A program made the translations under genes and the position numbers. From Rhodobacterales bacterium (GTDB taxonomy: Bacteria; Pseudomonadota; Alphaproteobacteria; Rhodobacterales; Rhodobacteraceae): a stretch of 64,000 nucleotides of DNA. The stretch lies in NCBI GenBank assembly GCA_030540655.1, contig JAUNVT010000003.1, positions 1-64,000 on the forward strand, written 5' to 3'. The notes beneath the pieces are model-generated. The model did not search any database and was not told where the DNA came from. It saw nothing but the letters and a program-made list of their open reading frames with translations. This document shows, one piece after another, positions 46,723 to 56,349 of this stretch. The stretch's first letter is position 1; the number at the start of each line of letters is the position of its first letter.

Positions 46723-48408
46723 TCAGGTCCAGCGCAATTCTGCCGGGCGGATTTCAAAGGAGATATTGTGCGCCCCCCCGGCCAACCCATCGCGTGTATG
46801 GTTGCGCAGCGTGCGCCAATAGGGCTGCACTGTGACCGCATCTCCGCGCACCAATGCCTCCAGCTTGGCCATGATCCCGCGCCGCGCCTCGATATCCAGC
46901 GTGGCCAGCGCATCGCCCAGCAGCACGTCGAATTCGGAATTGGCCCAGCCAAATTCGTTCCAAGGCTCGCCGGAGCGATAGGCCAGCGCATATGTCTGCA
47001 CGGCCAGCGGGCGATGACCCCAATCGGTCGTGCTGAAGGGAAAGCTGTTCCAACCGGCGAAAAAGCGGGGGCTGGGCAGGATGGTGCGGCGCACGCGCAG
47101 CCCCGCATCGGTCAGAAGCGCGGCAGCGGCATCGGCTGTATTGCGGCGCCAGCCGTCGTCGATGGATATCAGCTCATGCTCATAGTCCAGCATGTCCGCC
47201 TCGGCCATCAACTCCCGCGCCCTTGCGGGGTCGTAGACGGGAGCGGGCATTGGCGCATAAGCGGGTTGCAGAGGCGATACGTGGTGGTTCTCGGCCACTG
47301 TCCCGCGATTGGCATAGCCCAGTTCCAGCAGGATCTCGTTGCTCATCGCCAGTTGCAGCGCGCGGCGCACGCGCAGATCGGCATAGGGGCGGCGGCCATC
47401 CACCACAGCGTTCTGGTTGCCCCGGATCGTGATGGTGGCGGCCGTGCGGATGTCATGGGCGCGCCATCCCTCCAATACGTCGAATTTGCGGCTGTAACTG
47501 CCCTCGATCGTGTGGGTCATGTCGATATCGCCCGCCACTGCGGCGGCATAGGCGACGCCGGGATCGGTGCCGGTATCGACAAACTCGATCCGCTTCATCC
47601 ATGCGCCATGGCCTGCGTTCCACCATTTGTGAGCATCGTTGCGCACCAGCACCGCGTGGCTGCCCGGGATCACCGCTTCGGGCAGATAGGGGCCGGTGCC
47701 GATGGGATTCTCCAGCATGGTGTCCGCATCAAAACCTTGCGGCACGATTGCCGCCGGATAATCGGCCATGCCGGCGATCAGGGATATGTCCGGGCGCGGC
47801 AGGGTGAGCGTGACGATGTGAGTGTCCGGGGTTTGAATCGCCCCCTCGATCGCCTGCCCGCTGCCCCGGTCGATCAGCACCGAGAACCGTGCCGCCATCG
47901 AGTTGCCCGGGGCGGTGCGGTCGCACCAGCGGGTTATGTTGCGCGCCACGTCAGCGGCGGTAAAGGCGGTACCATCGTTCCATGTCACCCCGCGGCGGAC
48001 ATTCAGCGTATAATGCGCCGCGTCCTCGCTGATATGCCACCCTTCCAGAAGTTGCGGACGGAAGGTTCCATCATTTTCATAGCTGACAAGATACTCAAGC
48101 CAGCCGCGCGTGACATTTGCCTCCTGAAACCAGTCGAAACTGCGGGGATCGTTCAGATCGCGCACCAGCATCTGAATGCGCACCTGCGCGGTTTCGGGTC
48201 GGCCCACAGGCTCGGCAGCGTCCTGCGCGATGGCCGGCGCGGGCAGGCCCAGCCACGCATAGGCGGCGCCGGTGCTCGCGCCAAAGGCGCTTGCCTGGGC
48301 CAGAAACTCTCGCCGCGCTGTGTCATCGGGCGCGGAACGCGTGATGCGTTGCGCCTCCATCCGCAACCAGCGGGGCAGAGGTCCGGAGGGCGGTGGGCGT
48401 CGGGTCAT
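46723..48408 (-). CDS. ABC transporter substrate-binding protein, family 5, TAT-like (orphan)
   Basis: A 561-aa SBP_bac_5 periplasmic protein. It has a long N-region of about 30 residues, then a twin-arginine-like motif (ARREFLAQASAFGASTG) and a hydrophobic core ending APAIAQ. The mature part includes ESSENTIAL-free family blocks LLEGWHISEDAAHYTLNVRR and WNDGTAFTAADVARNITRW, typical of dipeptide/nickel-type binding proteins. AGGTG precedes the ATG at 48408. No permease or ATPase is adjacent; the following same-strand gene is an MFS exporter. The ligand is unknown. It is only distantly similar to the other orphan binding protein at 4960. Divergent from rpiA. Confidence 0.87.
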   Translation of the reverse strand: MTRRPPPSGPLPRWLRMEAQRITRSAPDDTARREFLAQASAFGASTGAAYAWLGLPAPAIAQDAAEPVGRPETAQVRIQMLVRDLNDPRSFDWFQEANVTRGWLEYLVSYENDGTFRPQLLEGWHISEDAAHYTLNVRRGVTWNDGTAFTAADVARNITRWCDRTAPGNSMAARFSVLIDRGSGQAIEGAIQTPDTHIVTLTLPRPDISLIAGMADYPAAIVPQGFDADTMLENPIGTGPYLPEAVIPGSHAVLVRNDAHKWWNAGHGAWMKRIEFVDTGTDPGVAYAAAVAGDIDMTHTIEGSYSRKFDVLEGWRAHDIRTAATITIRGNQNAVVDGRRPYADLRVRRALQLAMSNEILLELGYANRGTVAENHHVSPLQPAYAPMPAPVYDPARARELMAEADMLDYEHELISIDDGWRRNTADAAAALLTDAGLRVRRTILPSPRFFAGWNSFPFSTTDWGHRPLAVQTYALAYRSGEPWNEFGWANSEFDVLLGDALATLDIEARRGIMAKLEALVRGDAVTVQPYWRTLRNHTRDGLAGGAHNISFEIRPAELRWT

Positions 48409-48600
48409 GGCTGGCACCTGTGGCAAAGCCGGGGCCGCCGGATTCGGCGCCCCGCCCGACCGATTGTCACGCAATGCAGGGCAGAACGCAAATAATGCGG
48501 GATCGGTGCCGGGGCCAGCCGGAACCGGCCCGGCTCATTGCCCCTCGCACCTCGGGGTCATCTTGCATATACCGTGGCAAACCATCACGGAGTCGCTGCC

Positions 48601-49320
48601 ATGAGCTCAAGTTTGTCACCCGAAGATGCCGCCAAAAGCGCAGCCGCCAACCGCGCGGTTGCCTATGTGAAGGCCGGGATGCGGGTCGGGCTGGGCACAG
48701 GATCGACCGCCGCCTTCATGGTGCGGGCGCTGGGCGGCCGGGTGCGCAAGGAGGGGCTGAAAATACGCGGCGTCCCCACCTCCACCCGCACCGCGCAGCT
48801 CGCGCGCGAGGTCGGGATTGATGTGATTACCCTGGACGAGGCGCAGCGGCTGGATGTGACCATTGATGGCGCGGATGAGTTCGATCCCGATCTGAACCTG
48901 ATCAAGGGCGGCGGCGGCGCGCTTTTGCAGGAAAAGATCGTTGCCACGGCCAGCGACCGGATGATCGTCATCGCCGATGCTGCCAAGCAGGTCGAGGCGC
49001 TGGGAGCCTTTCCGCTGCCGGTGGAGGTCATTCGTTTTGGCCGCGATACCACATGCGACGCAATCGCGCGGGTGCTGAGGCAGGCCGATGTGGCGCGCCG
49101 CGACGTGACGCTGCGGATGGATGGGGATGCGCCTTATGTCACGGACGAGGGCAATCATATTCTGGATCTGCATCTGGACCGGATCGGTGATGCCCGCAGG
49201 CTGGCCGCAGATCTGAACCAGGTCGCCGGGGTCGTTGAAAACGGACTGTTCATTGGCCTCTGCGATACCGTTCTGATCGGCCATGGCGATGGCCGGGTCG
49301 ATATTTGCGAGCACAGTTAG
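48601..49320 (+). CDS. rpiA: Ribose-5-phosphate isomerase A
   Basis: A 239-aa enzyme interconverting ribose-5-phosphate and ribulose-5-phosphate (pentose phosphate and Calvin-type pathways). Family motifs: GLGTGSTAAFMVRAL (phosphate-binding), DVTIDGADEFDPDLNLIKGG (catalytic Asp/Glu), then GGALLQEKIVA. CACGGAG precedes the ATG at 48601; an in-frame ATG upstream at 48538 is not supported by sequence character. The glutathione reductase gene follows after 79 nt, the usual Rhodobacteraceae neighbour. Confidence 0.97.
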   Translation: MSSSLSPEDAAKSAAANRAVAYVKAGMRVGLGTGSTAAFMVRALGGRVRKEGLKIRGVPTSTRTAQLAREVGIDVITLDEAQRLDVTIDGADEFDPDLNLIKGGGGALLQEKIVATASDRMIVIADAAKQVEALGAFPLPVEVIRFGRDTTCDAIARVLRQADVARRDVTLRMDGDAPYVTDEGNHILDLHLDRIGDARRLAADLNQVAGVVENGLFIGLCDTVLIGHGDGRVDICEHS

Positions 49321-49399
49321 GGCAGAGGCGGCCGTGCCGGAGGGCAGGGTGGATGGTCCGGCGGACCGGCCGGTCCGAAATATCAGACAAGAGGCAGAC

Positions 49400-50755
49400 A
49401 TGACTTTCGATTATGATCTATTCGTGATTGGCGGCGGCTCGGGTGGGGTGCGGGCGGCGCGCGTTGCGGCAGGGGGCGGTGCCAGCGTGGCATTGGCCGA
49501 GTCCAGCCGGTATGGTGGCACCTGCGTCATCCGGGGCTGCGTGCCGAAAAAGCTGATGGTCTATGCCAGCGAATTCCCCACCGAGATGCGCGATGCGCAA
49601 AGCTATGGCTGGACGGTTCATGCGGGCGGCTTCAACTGGCCAAGGTTCCGCACCGCGCTGCACGCCGAGCTGGACAGGCTGGAGGGCGTCTATCGCGGGT
49701 TGCTGAAAGGCAGCGGGGTTGCCACTTATGATGCGCGCGCCACCGTCGCCGACGCGCATACCGTCCTGCTGGACGGCGGCCAGAGCTTTACCGCGCGGCA
49801 CATCCTGATCGCAACTGGCGGCGTGCCGGTTCGCCCCGATCTGGACGGCGCCGGGCACGGTATCGTCAGCGACGACATTTTCCTGATGGACACACTGCCG
49901 CGCAGTATTCTCGTGGTGGGCGGCGGCTATATCGCCTGCGAGTTTTCCTGCATTCTCAATGGCCTGGGCGTCGACGTGACGCAATATTACCGGGGTGCGC
50001 AAATCCTGCGCGGTTTTGATGGCGAGGCGCGGGGACTGGTATCCGAGCAGATGATCGATCACGGGATCGATCTGCACCTTGGCACCAATATCCTTGATAT
50101 CCGGCCCGAGCGGGGCGGATATGCGGTGACCTCGACCAAGGGCACCGAGAAGTGGTTCCAGACGATCTTTTTTGCCACGGGCCGTAATCCCAACACTGCT
50201 GGGCTGGGGCTGGAGCAGGCGGGCGTGCGGCTGGGCCGGTACGGGCAGGTCGAGGTGAACGAATACTCTCAAACTGCCGTGCCATCGATCTATGCCATTG
50301 GCGATGTGACGGACCGGATCAACCTGACGCCGGTGGCGATCCGCGAGGCAATGGCCTTCGTCGAGACGGTATTTGGCGGCAATCCCACGCCGGTGGACCA
50401 CAACCTGATTCCGACCGCGATCTTTACCCAGCCAGAAGTCGGCACTGTAGGGCTGAGCGAGGAAGATGCCCGCGCCATCGAGCCGATTGATGTCTACTGC
50501 ACCTCCTTCAAACCGATGAAGGAGGCTTTTGCCAAGCGGAGCGACAGGGTTCTGATGAAACTTGTAGTCAGCCAGGCCACGCGGCGCGTTCTGGGGTGCC
50601 ACATCGTCGCGCCCGGCGCGGCCGAGATGATCCAGATGGTGGGCATCGCAGTGAAAATGGGCGCGACCAAGGAAGATTTTGACCGCGTCTGCGCGGTTCA
50701 TCCGACCATGGCGGAGGAACTGGTAACAATGAAAGCGCCGATCCGAAAAAGTTGA
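49400..50755 (+). CDS. gor: Glutathione-disulfide reductase
   Basis: A 451-aa flavoprotein disulfide reductase that regenerates GSH from GSSG with NADPH. FAD motif DLFVIGGGSGGVRAARVAA, redox-active disulfide GGTCVIRGCVPKK (Cys42 and Cys47), second nucleotide-binding motif VVGGGYIACEF, FAD motif YAIGDVTDRINLTPVAI, and catalytic His434 within VHPTMAEELVTM. AAGAGG precedes the ATG. Its place before hflK is common in this clade. It would act with the Atm1-type exporter (32790) and CysK (60294) in thiol metabolism; that link is inference. Confidence 0.96.
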   Translation: MTFDYDLFVIGGGSGGVRAARVAAGGGASVALAESSRYGGTCVIRGCVPKKLMVYASEFPTEMRDAQSYGWTVHAGGFNWPRFRTALHAELDRLEGVYRGLLKGSGVATYDARATVADAHTVLLDGGQSFTARHILIATGGVPVRPDLDGAGHGIVSDDIFLMDTLPRSILVVGGGYIACEFSCILNGLGVDVTQYYRGAQILRGFDGEARGLVSEQMIDHGIDLHLGTNILDIRPERGGYAVTSTKGTEKWFQTIFFATGRNPNTAGLGLEQAGVRLGRYGQVEVNEYSQTAVPSIYAIGDVTDRINLTPVAIREAMAFVETVFGGNPTPVDHNLIPTAIFTQPEVGTVGLSEEDARAIEPIDVYCTSFKPMKEAFAKRSDRVLMKLVVSQATRRVLGCHIVAPGAAEMIQMVGIAVKMGATKEDFDRVCAVHPTMAEELVTMKAPIRKS

Positions 50756-50865
50756 ATGGAACAAGATCGGCAGGGAGCGGGTTGAATTCCCCCCCCGGCC
50801 ATACAGTTTATGAAGGGCTGGCGCATCAGGCGGCGCCTGCAGGGACAGCAAGAGGATTGATATAC

Positions 50866-52026
50866 ATGGCGGGACAGTCGGGCGGCCCATGGGGCGGCGG
50901 CGGTAACTCGGGGGGTGGCTCGGGCGACGACAAGGGCGGCCAGAAGGGCAGCGGTCAGAATGGCGGCGGGCGCCGGCCCGGCGGCGGTCAGAGGTCCGAA
51001 ATCGACGAGCTGGTGAAAAAGGGTCAGGACCAGCTGCGTGTTCTGATGGGGGGACGCGGCGGGCGCGGCGGCAGCCCGGAAGGCTCCGGCGGCTTTGGCG
51101 GCGGCGGTCCGGCGGTGACGCGCGGCACCGTCATACTGGGTATCTTGCTGCTGATCGGTCTGTGGCTGTTCGCAAGTTTCTACACGATCAAGCCTGAAGA
51201 ACGCGGGGTCGAGCTGTTTCTGGGCAAATATTACCGGACAACCGTATCGGGCCTTCATCTGGCACCGTGGCCAGTCGTCACGCATGAAAAGGTCGCCTTC
51301 ACCTCCGAGCGCAATGAGGATATCGGTGTGGGCAGCCCGGGCACGGAGACAGGCTTCATGCTGACCGGGGATGAGAATATCGTCGATATCGATTTTCAGG
51401 TGGTCTGGAACATCAGCGATCCTGCGATGTATCTGTTCAACCTGCGCGATCCCAAGGCGACGATCCGCGCCGTGTCGGAATCGGCCATGCGCGAGATCAT
51501 CGCACAGTCGCAACTGGCGCCCATTTTGAACCGGGATCGCGGCTCGATCACGCAGCGGCTGGAGGATCTGGTTCAGCTGACGCTGGACAGCTATGACAGT
51601 GGCATCAACGTCGTGCGCGTGAACTTCGACAAGGCCGACCCGCCGCAGCAGGTGATCGACTCCTTCCGTGAGGTGCAGGCGGCCAAGCAACAGCGCGACC
51701 GTCTGGAGAAAGAGGCGGATGCCTATGCAGCCCGCGTTCTGGCCGAAGCGCGTGGTCAGGCTGCGCAGACATTGGAGGAGGCCGAAGGCTACCGTGCCCG
51801 CGTGGTCAACGAGGCCGAGGGGCAGGCCAGCCGATTTACTGCCGTTCTGGGGGAATACTCCAAGGCACCCGAGGTTACACGCAAACGTCTGTATCTTGAG
51901 GCGATGGAAGACGTGCTGGGCGATATGGACAAGGTCATCCTCGATCAGAACCAGTCGGGGGGCGCTCAGGGTGTCGTGCCTTACCTGCCGCTCAACGAGC
52001 TGCGCAAGAATTCGGAAGGTCAGTAA
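50866..52026 (+). CDS. hflK: FtsH-protease modulator HflK
   Basis: A 386-aa band-7/SPFH membrane protein. The N-terminal 80 residues are extremely Gly-rich, followed by one membrane helix (RGTVILGILLLIGLWLFASF, about 86-105). The SPFH domain then carries ERGVELFLGKYYRTTVSGLH and a long coiled coil (KQQRDRLEKEADAYAARVLA, then AQTLEEAEGYRARVV). With HflC it forms a cage around FtsH and controls access of membrane substrates. AAGAGGA precedes the ATG; hflC starts 2 nt after the stop. Confidence 0.95.
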   Translation: MAGQSGGPWGGGGNSGGGSGDDKGGQKGSGQNGGGRRPGGGQRSEIDELVKKGQDQLRVLMGGRGGRGGSPEGSGGFGGGGPAVTRGTVILGILLLIGLWLFASFYTIKPEERGVELFLGKYYRTTVSGLHLAPWPVVTHEKVAFTSERNEDIGVGSPGTETGFMLTGDENIVDIDFQVVWNISDPAMYLFNLRDPKATIRAVSESAMREIIAQSQLAPILNRDRGSITQRLEDLVQLTLDSYDSGINVVRVNFDKADPPQQVIDSFREVQAAKQQRDRLEKEADAYAARVLAEARGQAAQTLEEAEGYRARVVNEAEGQASRFTAVLGEYSKAPEVTRKRLYLEAMEDVLGDMDKVILDQNQSGGAQGVVPYLPLNELRKNSEGQ

Positions 52027-52028
52027 AC

Positions 52029-53087
52029 ATGCGTAAATCATACATCTTGCTGGTGGCCATCGTCGCGGTCGTCGTTGTTGCCATGTTGTCGATCTTTATC
52101 GTGGATGAGCGCGAAAAGGTCCTGGTGCTGCAATTCTCCAAGATCGTCGACGTCAAGGAAGAGCCTGGCATTGGCTTCAAGATCCCGTTCATCCAGCAGC
52201 TGGTGCGCTATGACGACCGTATCCTCAGCCGCGAAGTGGATCCTCTGGAGGTTACGCCGCTGGACGACCGGCGTCTCGTGGTCGATGCCTTTGCCAGATA
52301 CCGCATCGCTGACGTGCGGCGCTTCCGCGAAGCGGTAGGCGACGGCGGTATCCCCTTCGCCGAAAGCCGGCTCGATTCCATCTTGCGCGCGCGGATCCGT
52401 GAAGTGCTGGGCTCGGTCACGTCCGGTGATATTCTCAGCTCGGATCGGGCCACACTGATGCTGCGCATACGCAATGCCGCGATCACCGAGGCCAAGGAAC
52501 TGGGTCTTGAGGTGGTCGATGTCCGCCTGCAACGCACCGATCTGCCCACCCAGAACCTCGATGCGACCTTTGCGCGGATGCGTGCGGAGCGGGAGCGTGA
52601 GGCGGCGGATGAGGTTGCGCGCGGTAACGAGGCCGCCCAGCGCGTGCGCGCCCAGGCGGACCGGACCAAGGTCGAGCTTGTGTCGGATGCCAAACGCCAG
52701 AGCGAAATCACTCGGGGTGAGGCTGACGCGAAAAGCAACGCGGTCTTCAACGCGGCCTTTGGCGCGAACGCGGAATTCTTTGAATTCTACCGCTCACTTG
52801 ATGCGTACCGCGTCGCATTGCCGGGGAGCAATTCGTCCATCGTGATGTCACCGGATAGCGATTTCTTCAAATACTTCAATAATGTCGGGGAAGCGGGCAC
52901 TGCGGCACCAGCAAATGTCGAGGCGGCGCCAGATCTGTCCGGTGCCGCCCAGCCGGGCCGTGACGAGCCGGATGCCAGCCAGCCCGGCGCAGATGAGCCG
53001 GGCGCGGAACAGCCAAGCGACGACGCGGCCGCGGCTGCAACGCCCGCAGGCACCGCCCCCGAGGATGCCGCAGCAGCGGCGCAATAA
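52029..53087 (+). CDS. hflC: FtsH-protease modulator HflC, with extended acidic tail
   Basis: A 352-aa SPFH protein with an N-terminal membrane helix (YILLVAIVAVVVVAMLSIFI), the band-7 core (ERVLVLQ-like segment EKVLVLQFSKIVDV, then FAESRLDSILRARIREVLGS), and a coiled coil (RAEREREAADEVARGNEAAQ). Beyond the usual end near residue 285 there is a 60-residue low-complexity tail rich in Ala, Pro, Asp and Glu with repeated QPG-DEP units, likely disordered in the periplasm. It starts 2 nt after hflK and overlaps the DUF2065 gene as TAATG. Confidence 0.95.
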   Translation: MRKSYILLVAIVAVVVVAMLSIFIVDEREKVLVLQFSKIVDVKEEPGIGFKIPFIQQLVRYDDRILSREVDPLEVTPLDDRRLVVDAFARYRIADVRRFREAVGDGGIPFAESRLDSILRARIREVLGSVTSGDILSSDRATLMLRIRNAAITEAKELGLEVVDVRLQRTDLPTQNLDATFARMRAEREREAADEVARGNEAAQRVRAQADRTKVELVSDAKRQSEITRGEADAKSNAVFNAAFGANAEFFEFYRSLDAYRVALPGSNSSIVMSPDSDFFKYFNNVGEAGTAAPANVEAAPDLSGAAQPGRDEPDASQPGADEPGAEQPSDDAAAAATPAGTAPEDAAAAAQ

Positions 53088-53284
53088 TGCTCGGGGTCGG
53101 TGCCCTCGCGCTTGGGCTGGTGCTGATTGTCGAGGGGCTGGTCTATGCGCTCGCCCCTCGCATTATAGAAGATATGCTGGCCGCGTTGCGCGCCATCCCT
53201 CCCGAGGCCCGGCGCATGCTGGGTCTTGTTGCTCTGGCTACCGGCATTTTTCTGGTCTGGGTGGGCAAGAGCCTGGGTGCGTAA
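53087..53284 (+). CDS. DUF2065 small membrane protein
   Basis: A 65-aa protein with two membrane helices: GALALGLVLIVEGLVYALAP and MLGLVALATGIFLVWVGKSL, joined by a short loop (MLAALRAIPPEARR). DUF2065 genes regularly follow hflC. The ATG overlaps the hflC stop by one base, so it is coupled to it. No functional data known to me; a helper of the HflKC-FtsH complex is a guess from position. Confidence 0.9.
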   Translation: MLGVGALALGLVLIVEGLVYALAPRIIEDMLAALRAIPPEARRMLGLVALATGIFLVWVGKSLGA

Positions 53285-53432
53285 ATCTGCCGGAGGGGAA
53301 AATTCCGATTTCTCACCTTCGCGTGAAGATACAGCAACTGTTTGCACGCGGCGCGTCATAACCTAGATTGTAGAGAGCAGTACGTGCGATAGTGCCGCGC
53401 AGGGTGATTTCAGCCAGGGAGATTAACAAGTG

Positions 53433-54911
53433 ATGGACAAGACCCGTACGGCAGTGATGCCCGATAACCGCGCCTTGCACGCCAGGGTGCTGGCGCTGAT
53501 GACGGCCCTGCTTGCAGCGGCTCTGATCATCGCGCAAACCGTCGCGGCCCATGCGAGGCCCGACAGCTTTGCCGATCTGGCTCAAAAATTCAGCCCTGCG
53601 GTGGTGAACATCACCACCTCGACCACCGTCGCGCAAGGTACGGGGCCCGGTCCCATTCTGCCGGACGGATCGCCGTTTGAGGATTTCTTTCGCCAGTTTC
53701 GCGACCGGGGCGAGGGCGATGGCCGCCCGCAGCGCAGTTCGGCACTCGGATCGGGGTTCGTGATCTCGGAAGACGGATATATCGTGACGAACAATCACGT
53801 GATCGAGGCAGCCGACGAAATTACCGTTGAATTCTATGAGGGTGGCGAGCTGGATGCAAAGGTCATCGGCACGGATCCGAAGACCGACATCGCTCTGCTC
53901 AAGGTCGAGGCGGACGGGCCGCTTCCCTATGTGAGTTTCGGCGACAGCGACACTGCGCGCGTCGGCGACTGGGTCATGGCGATGGGCAACCCGCTGGGGC
54001 AGGGGTTTTCGGTCAGCGCAGGTATCGTATCGGCGCGCAACCGGGCGCTGACAGGCACCTATGACGACTATATCCAGACAGATGCCGCGATCAACCGTGG
54101 CAATTCGGGCGGACCATTGTTTGACATGGACGGCAAGGTGGTCGGCGTCAATACCGCGATTCTCAGCCCCAATGGCGGCTCGATCGGTATCGGGTTTTCC
54201 ATGGCGTCCAATGTGGTGACCCGCGTGGTTGACCAGCTGCGGGAATTTGGCGAAACGCGGCGCGGCTGGCTGGGCGTGCGTATTCAGGACGTGACCAAGG
54301 ACGTGGCCGAGGCCATGGGTCTTGAGGAGGCCGCAGGTGCCCTTGTGACGGATGTACCGGAAGGACCCGCTGCCGAGGCCGGGATGCAGGCGGGCGATGT
54401 GATCACCTCCTTTGATGGTGTGAAGGTGGCACATACCCGGGATCTGGTTCGTCAGGTGGGCGAGACGGAAGTGGGCAAGGCAGTGCGCGTGATCGTGTAT
54501 CGTGATGGCGGCACCAAGACCCTGAAGGTGACTTTGGGCCGCCGGGAGGATGCCGAAAGCGCAGAGGGCGCTGATCGGCCGCGCGGCAATCAGGATGGCG
54601 CGTCCGAGCCACAGGCGATGATGGGCCTGACGCTGACACCGCTGGACGACGAGCTTCGCGCGCAGCTTGAACTGCCTAGCAATGCAACGGGTCTGGTGGT
54701 GCGCGACATCGATCCGATGTCGGAAGCCTATGAGAAGGGCCTGCGCGCGGGCGATGTCCTGACCGAGGCGGGCCAGCAGGCGCTCTCGACAGTGGATGAC
54801 CTGAAAAAGCGTATCGCGGATGCGCGCGACGCCGGGCGCAAGTCGCTGCTGCTTCTTGTCCGCTCGGCCGGCCAGCCCCGGTTCGTTGCGCTGTCGCTTG
54901 ACGAGAAGTGA
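53433..54911 (+). CDS. degP: Periplasmic serine protease/chaperone, DegP/HtrA (Do) family
   Basis: A 492-aa protease with a signal peptide (ALMTALLAAALIIAQTVAAH region). The trypsin-like domain carries His122 (NNHVIEA), Asp152 (KTDIALLKVEA) and Ser225 (GNSGGPLF), the intact triad. Two PDZ domains follow (about 270-365 and 390-485). It degrades or refolds damaged envelope proteins. A GTG three bases earlier has better Shine-Dalgarno spacing (AGGGAG) and may be used. It lies downstream of hflKC, grouping two envelope quality-control systems, and is closed by a strong terminator. Confidence 0.95.
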   Translation: MDKTRTAVMPDNRALHARVLALMTALLAAALIIAQTVAAHARPDSFADLAQKFSPAVVNITTSTTVAQGTGPGPILPDGSPFEDFFRQFRDRGEGDGRPQRSSALGSGFVISEDGYIVTNNHVIEAADEITVEFYEGGELDAKVIGTDPKTDIALLKVEADGPLPYVSFGDSDTARVGDWVMAMGNPLGQGFSVSAGIVSARNRALTGTYDDYIQTDAAINRGNSGGPLFDMDGKVVGVNTAILSPNGGSIGIGFSMASNVVTRVVDQLREFGETRRGWLGVRIQDVTKDVAEAMGLEEAAGALVTDVPEGPAAEAGMQAGDVITSFDGVKVAHTRDLVRQVGETEVGKAVRVIVYRDGGTKTLKVTLGRREDAESAEGADRPRGNQDGASEPQAMMGLTLTPLDDELRAQLELPSNATGLVVRDIDPMSEAYEKGLRAGDVLTEAGQQALSTVDDLKKRIADARDAGRKSLLLLVRSAGQPRFVALSLDEK

Positions 54912-54943
54912 CGCGAGGCTCCGACGTTCAGTAAGCTGAAGCA

Positions 54944-54974
54944 AAGCGGCCCCCGTGATCCGGGCCGCTTTTTT
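54944..54974 (+). terminator. Rho-independent terminator of the gor/hflKC/degP region
   Basis: AAGCGGCCC (54944-54952) and GGGCCGCTT (54962-54970) form a perfect 9-bp stem with a 9-nt loop, followed by a run of T ending at 54974. It lies 33 nt after the degP stop and before the aminotransferase gene. Confidence 0.92.
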
Positions 54975-55068
54975 CATTGCCGGGCCTGCGGTTGGCGGGT
55001 CCGTCCGGAGCTTGCGCGCGCGGAGAGTTTGCTATTTTCTGCAGCCTACCATCCACCGGGGGCAGATA

Positions 55069-56295
55069 ATGAGAGACGAGCTGGATCTGGATTTCGTGCG
55101 CGCGCAGTTTCCGGCTTTTGCCGAGACCAGCTTGAAGGGCAAAGCCTTTTTCGAGAATGCCGGGGGTTCCTATACTTGCGCCCCGGTGATTGACCGGCTG
55201 ACGCGTTTCTATCGCGAGCGCAAGGTGCAGCCCTACGCGCCCTACGCGGCCTCCACCCTTGGCGGCGCCGAAATGGACGAGGCGCGCAACCGCCTTGCCG
55301 CCATGCTGGGTGTGGGCACGGATGAGCTGAGCTTTGGCCCCTCCACGACGCAGAATATTTATGTGCTGGCACGCGCCTTTGCCCGGTGGATGCGCGTAGG
55401 GGATGCGATCATTGTCACCAATCAGGATCACGAGGCCAATACCGGTCCGTGGCGGCGGCTGGCTGATGAGGGATTCGAGATCCGCGAATGGCAGATTGAT
55501 CCCGATACCGGCCATCTTGACCTTGGGGATCTCGCAGAGCTTTTGGATGATCGCGTGCGTCTGGTGTGTTTTCCGCACTGCTCGAATGTGGTGGGCGAGG
55601 TCAATCCGGTGACGGAGATCACGGCTCTGGCCCATGCCGCCGGCGCTTTCGTTTGTGTCGACGGGGTCAGCTATGCGCCCCACGGCTTGCCCGATGTGGG
55701 CTGGATGAATGCGGACATCTATCTTTTCTCGGCCTACAAGACCTTTGGGCCGCATCAGGGGGTGATGGTCATGCGGCGCGCCTTGGGGATGCAGTTGCCC
55801 AATCAGGGGCATTTCTTCAACGAAGGGTGCCTGTACAAACGCTTTACCCCGGCGGGGCCGGACCATGCGCAGGTGGCTGCCAGCGCGGGTATGGCAGATT
55901 ACATTGATGCGCTTGCTGCTCACCACGGGCTGGAAGGCGATGCGAGAACGCGGGCAGGCGGGGTGCATGATCTGATTCACCGCCACGAGGAGGATCTGCT
56001 GGAGCCGCTGCTGGATTATGTCGGGGCGCGCAATGGGGTGCGCCTTCTGGGGCCGCGCGACGCGCAGGGGCGCGCGCCCACTGTCGCGCTGCGGCTCGAC
56101 CGCCCCGGAGCGGAAGTGGCGCGCGATCTGGCAGCGCATGGCGTCATGGCGGGGGGTGGCGATTTCTATGCGGTGCGTCCGCTGCGGGCGATGGGGGTGG
56201 ATCCCGGCCATGGCGTGCTGCGGCTGAGTTTTCTGCATTATACCACCCGCGCCGAGATGGATCAGCTTTTGTCCGCGCTGGACGAAGTGCTTTGA
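55069..56295 (+). CDS. Class V aminotransferase, cysteine-desulfurase-like (VC1184 type)
   Basis: A 408-aa fold-type I PLP enzyme. It opens with VRAQFPAF and FFENAGGSY, has FGPSTTQNIYVLARAFARW, the VDGVSYAPHGLPDVG Asp region, and the PLP-binding lysine 224 in FSAYKTFGPHQG. The pattern fits the cysteine desulfurase-like VC1184 subfamily rather than IscS or SufS, and no Fe-S assembly genes are near. Reaction and substrate are therefore uncertain. GGGGG precedes the ATG. The next gene, phrB, starts 54 nt downstream. Confidence 0.88.
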   Translation: MRDELDLDFVRAQFPAFAETSLKGKAFFENAGGSYTCAPVIDRLTRFYRERKVQPYAPYAASTLGGAEMDEARNRLAAMLGVGTDELSFGPSTTQNIYVLARAFARWMRVGDAIIVTNQDHEANTGPWRRLADEGFEIREWQIDPDTGHLDLGDLAELLDDRVRLVCFPHCSNVVGEVNPVTEITALAHAAGAFVCVDGVSYAPHGLPDVGWMNADIYLFSAYKTFGPHQGVMVMRRALGMQLPNQGHFFNEGCLYKRFTPAGPDHAQVAASAGMADYIDALAAHHGLEGDARTRAGGVHDLIHRHEEDLLEPLLDYVGARNGVRLLGPRDAQGRAPTVALRLDRPGAEVARDLAAHGVMAGGGDFYAVRPLRAMGVDPGHGVLRLSFLHYTTRAEMDQLLSALDEVL

Positions 56296-56349
56296 TCTCT
56301 CGCGCTGCGCCCTATGTTCATGCCGGACGCATCCAGGGCCGGAGATGAC

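Noticed and set aside
56293..56318. RpoE (sigma-E) promoter for phrB
   Set aside because: TGATCT is present at the -35-like position but no TAAG-type -10 is found at the right spacing, so it is not listed as a promoter.
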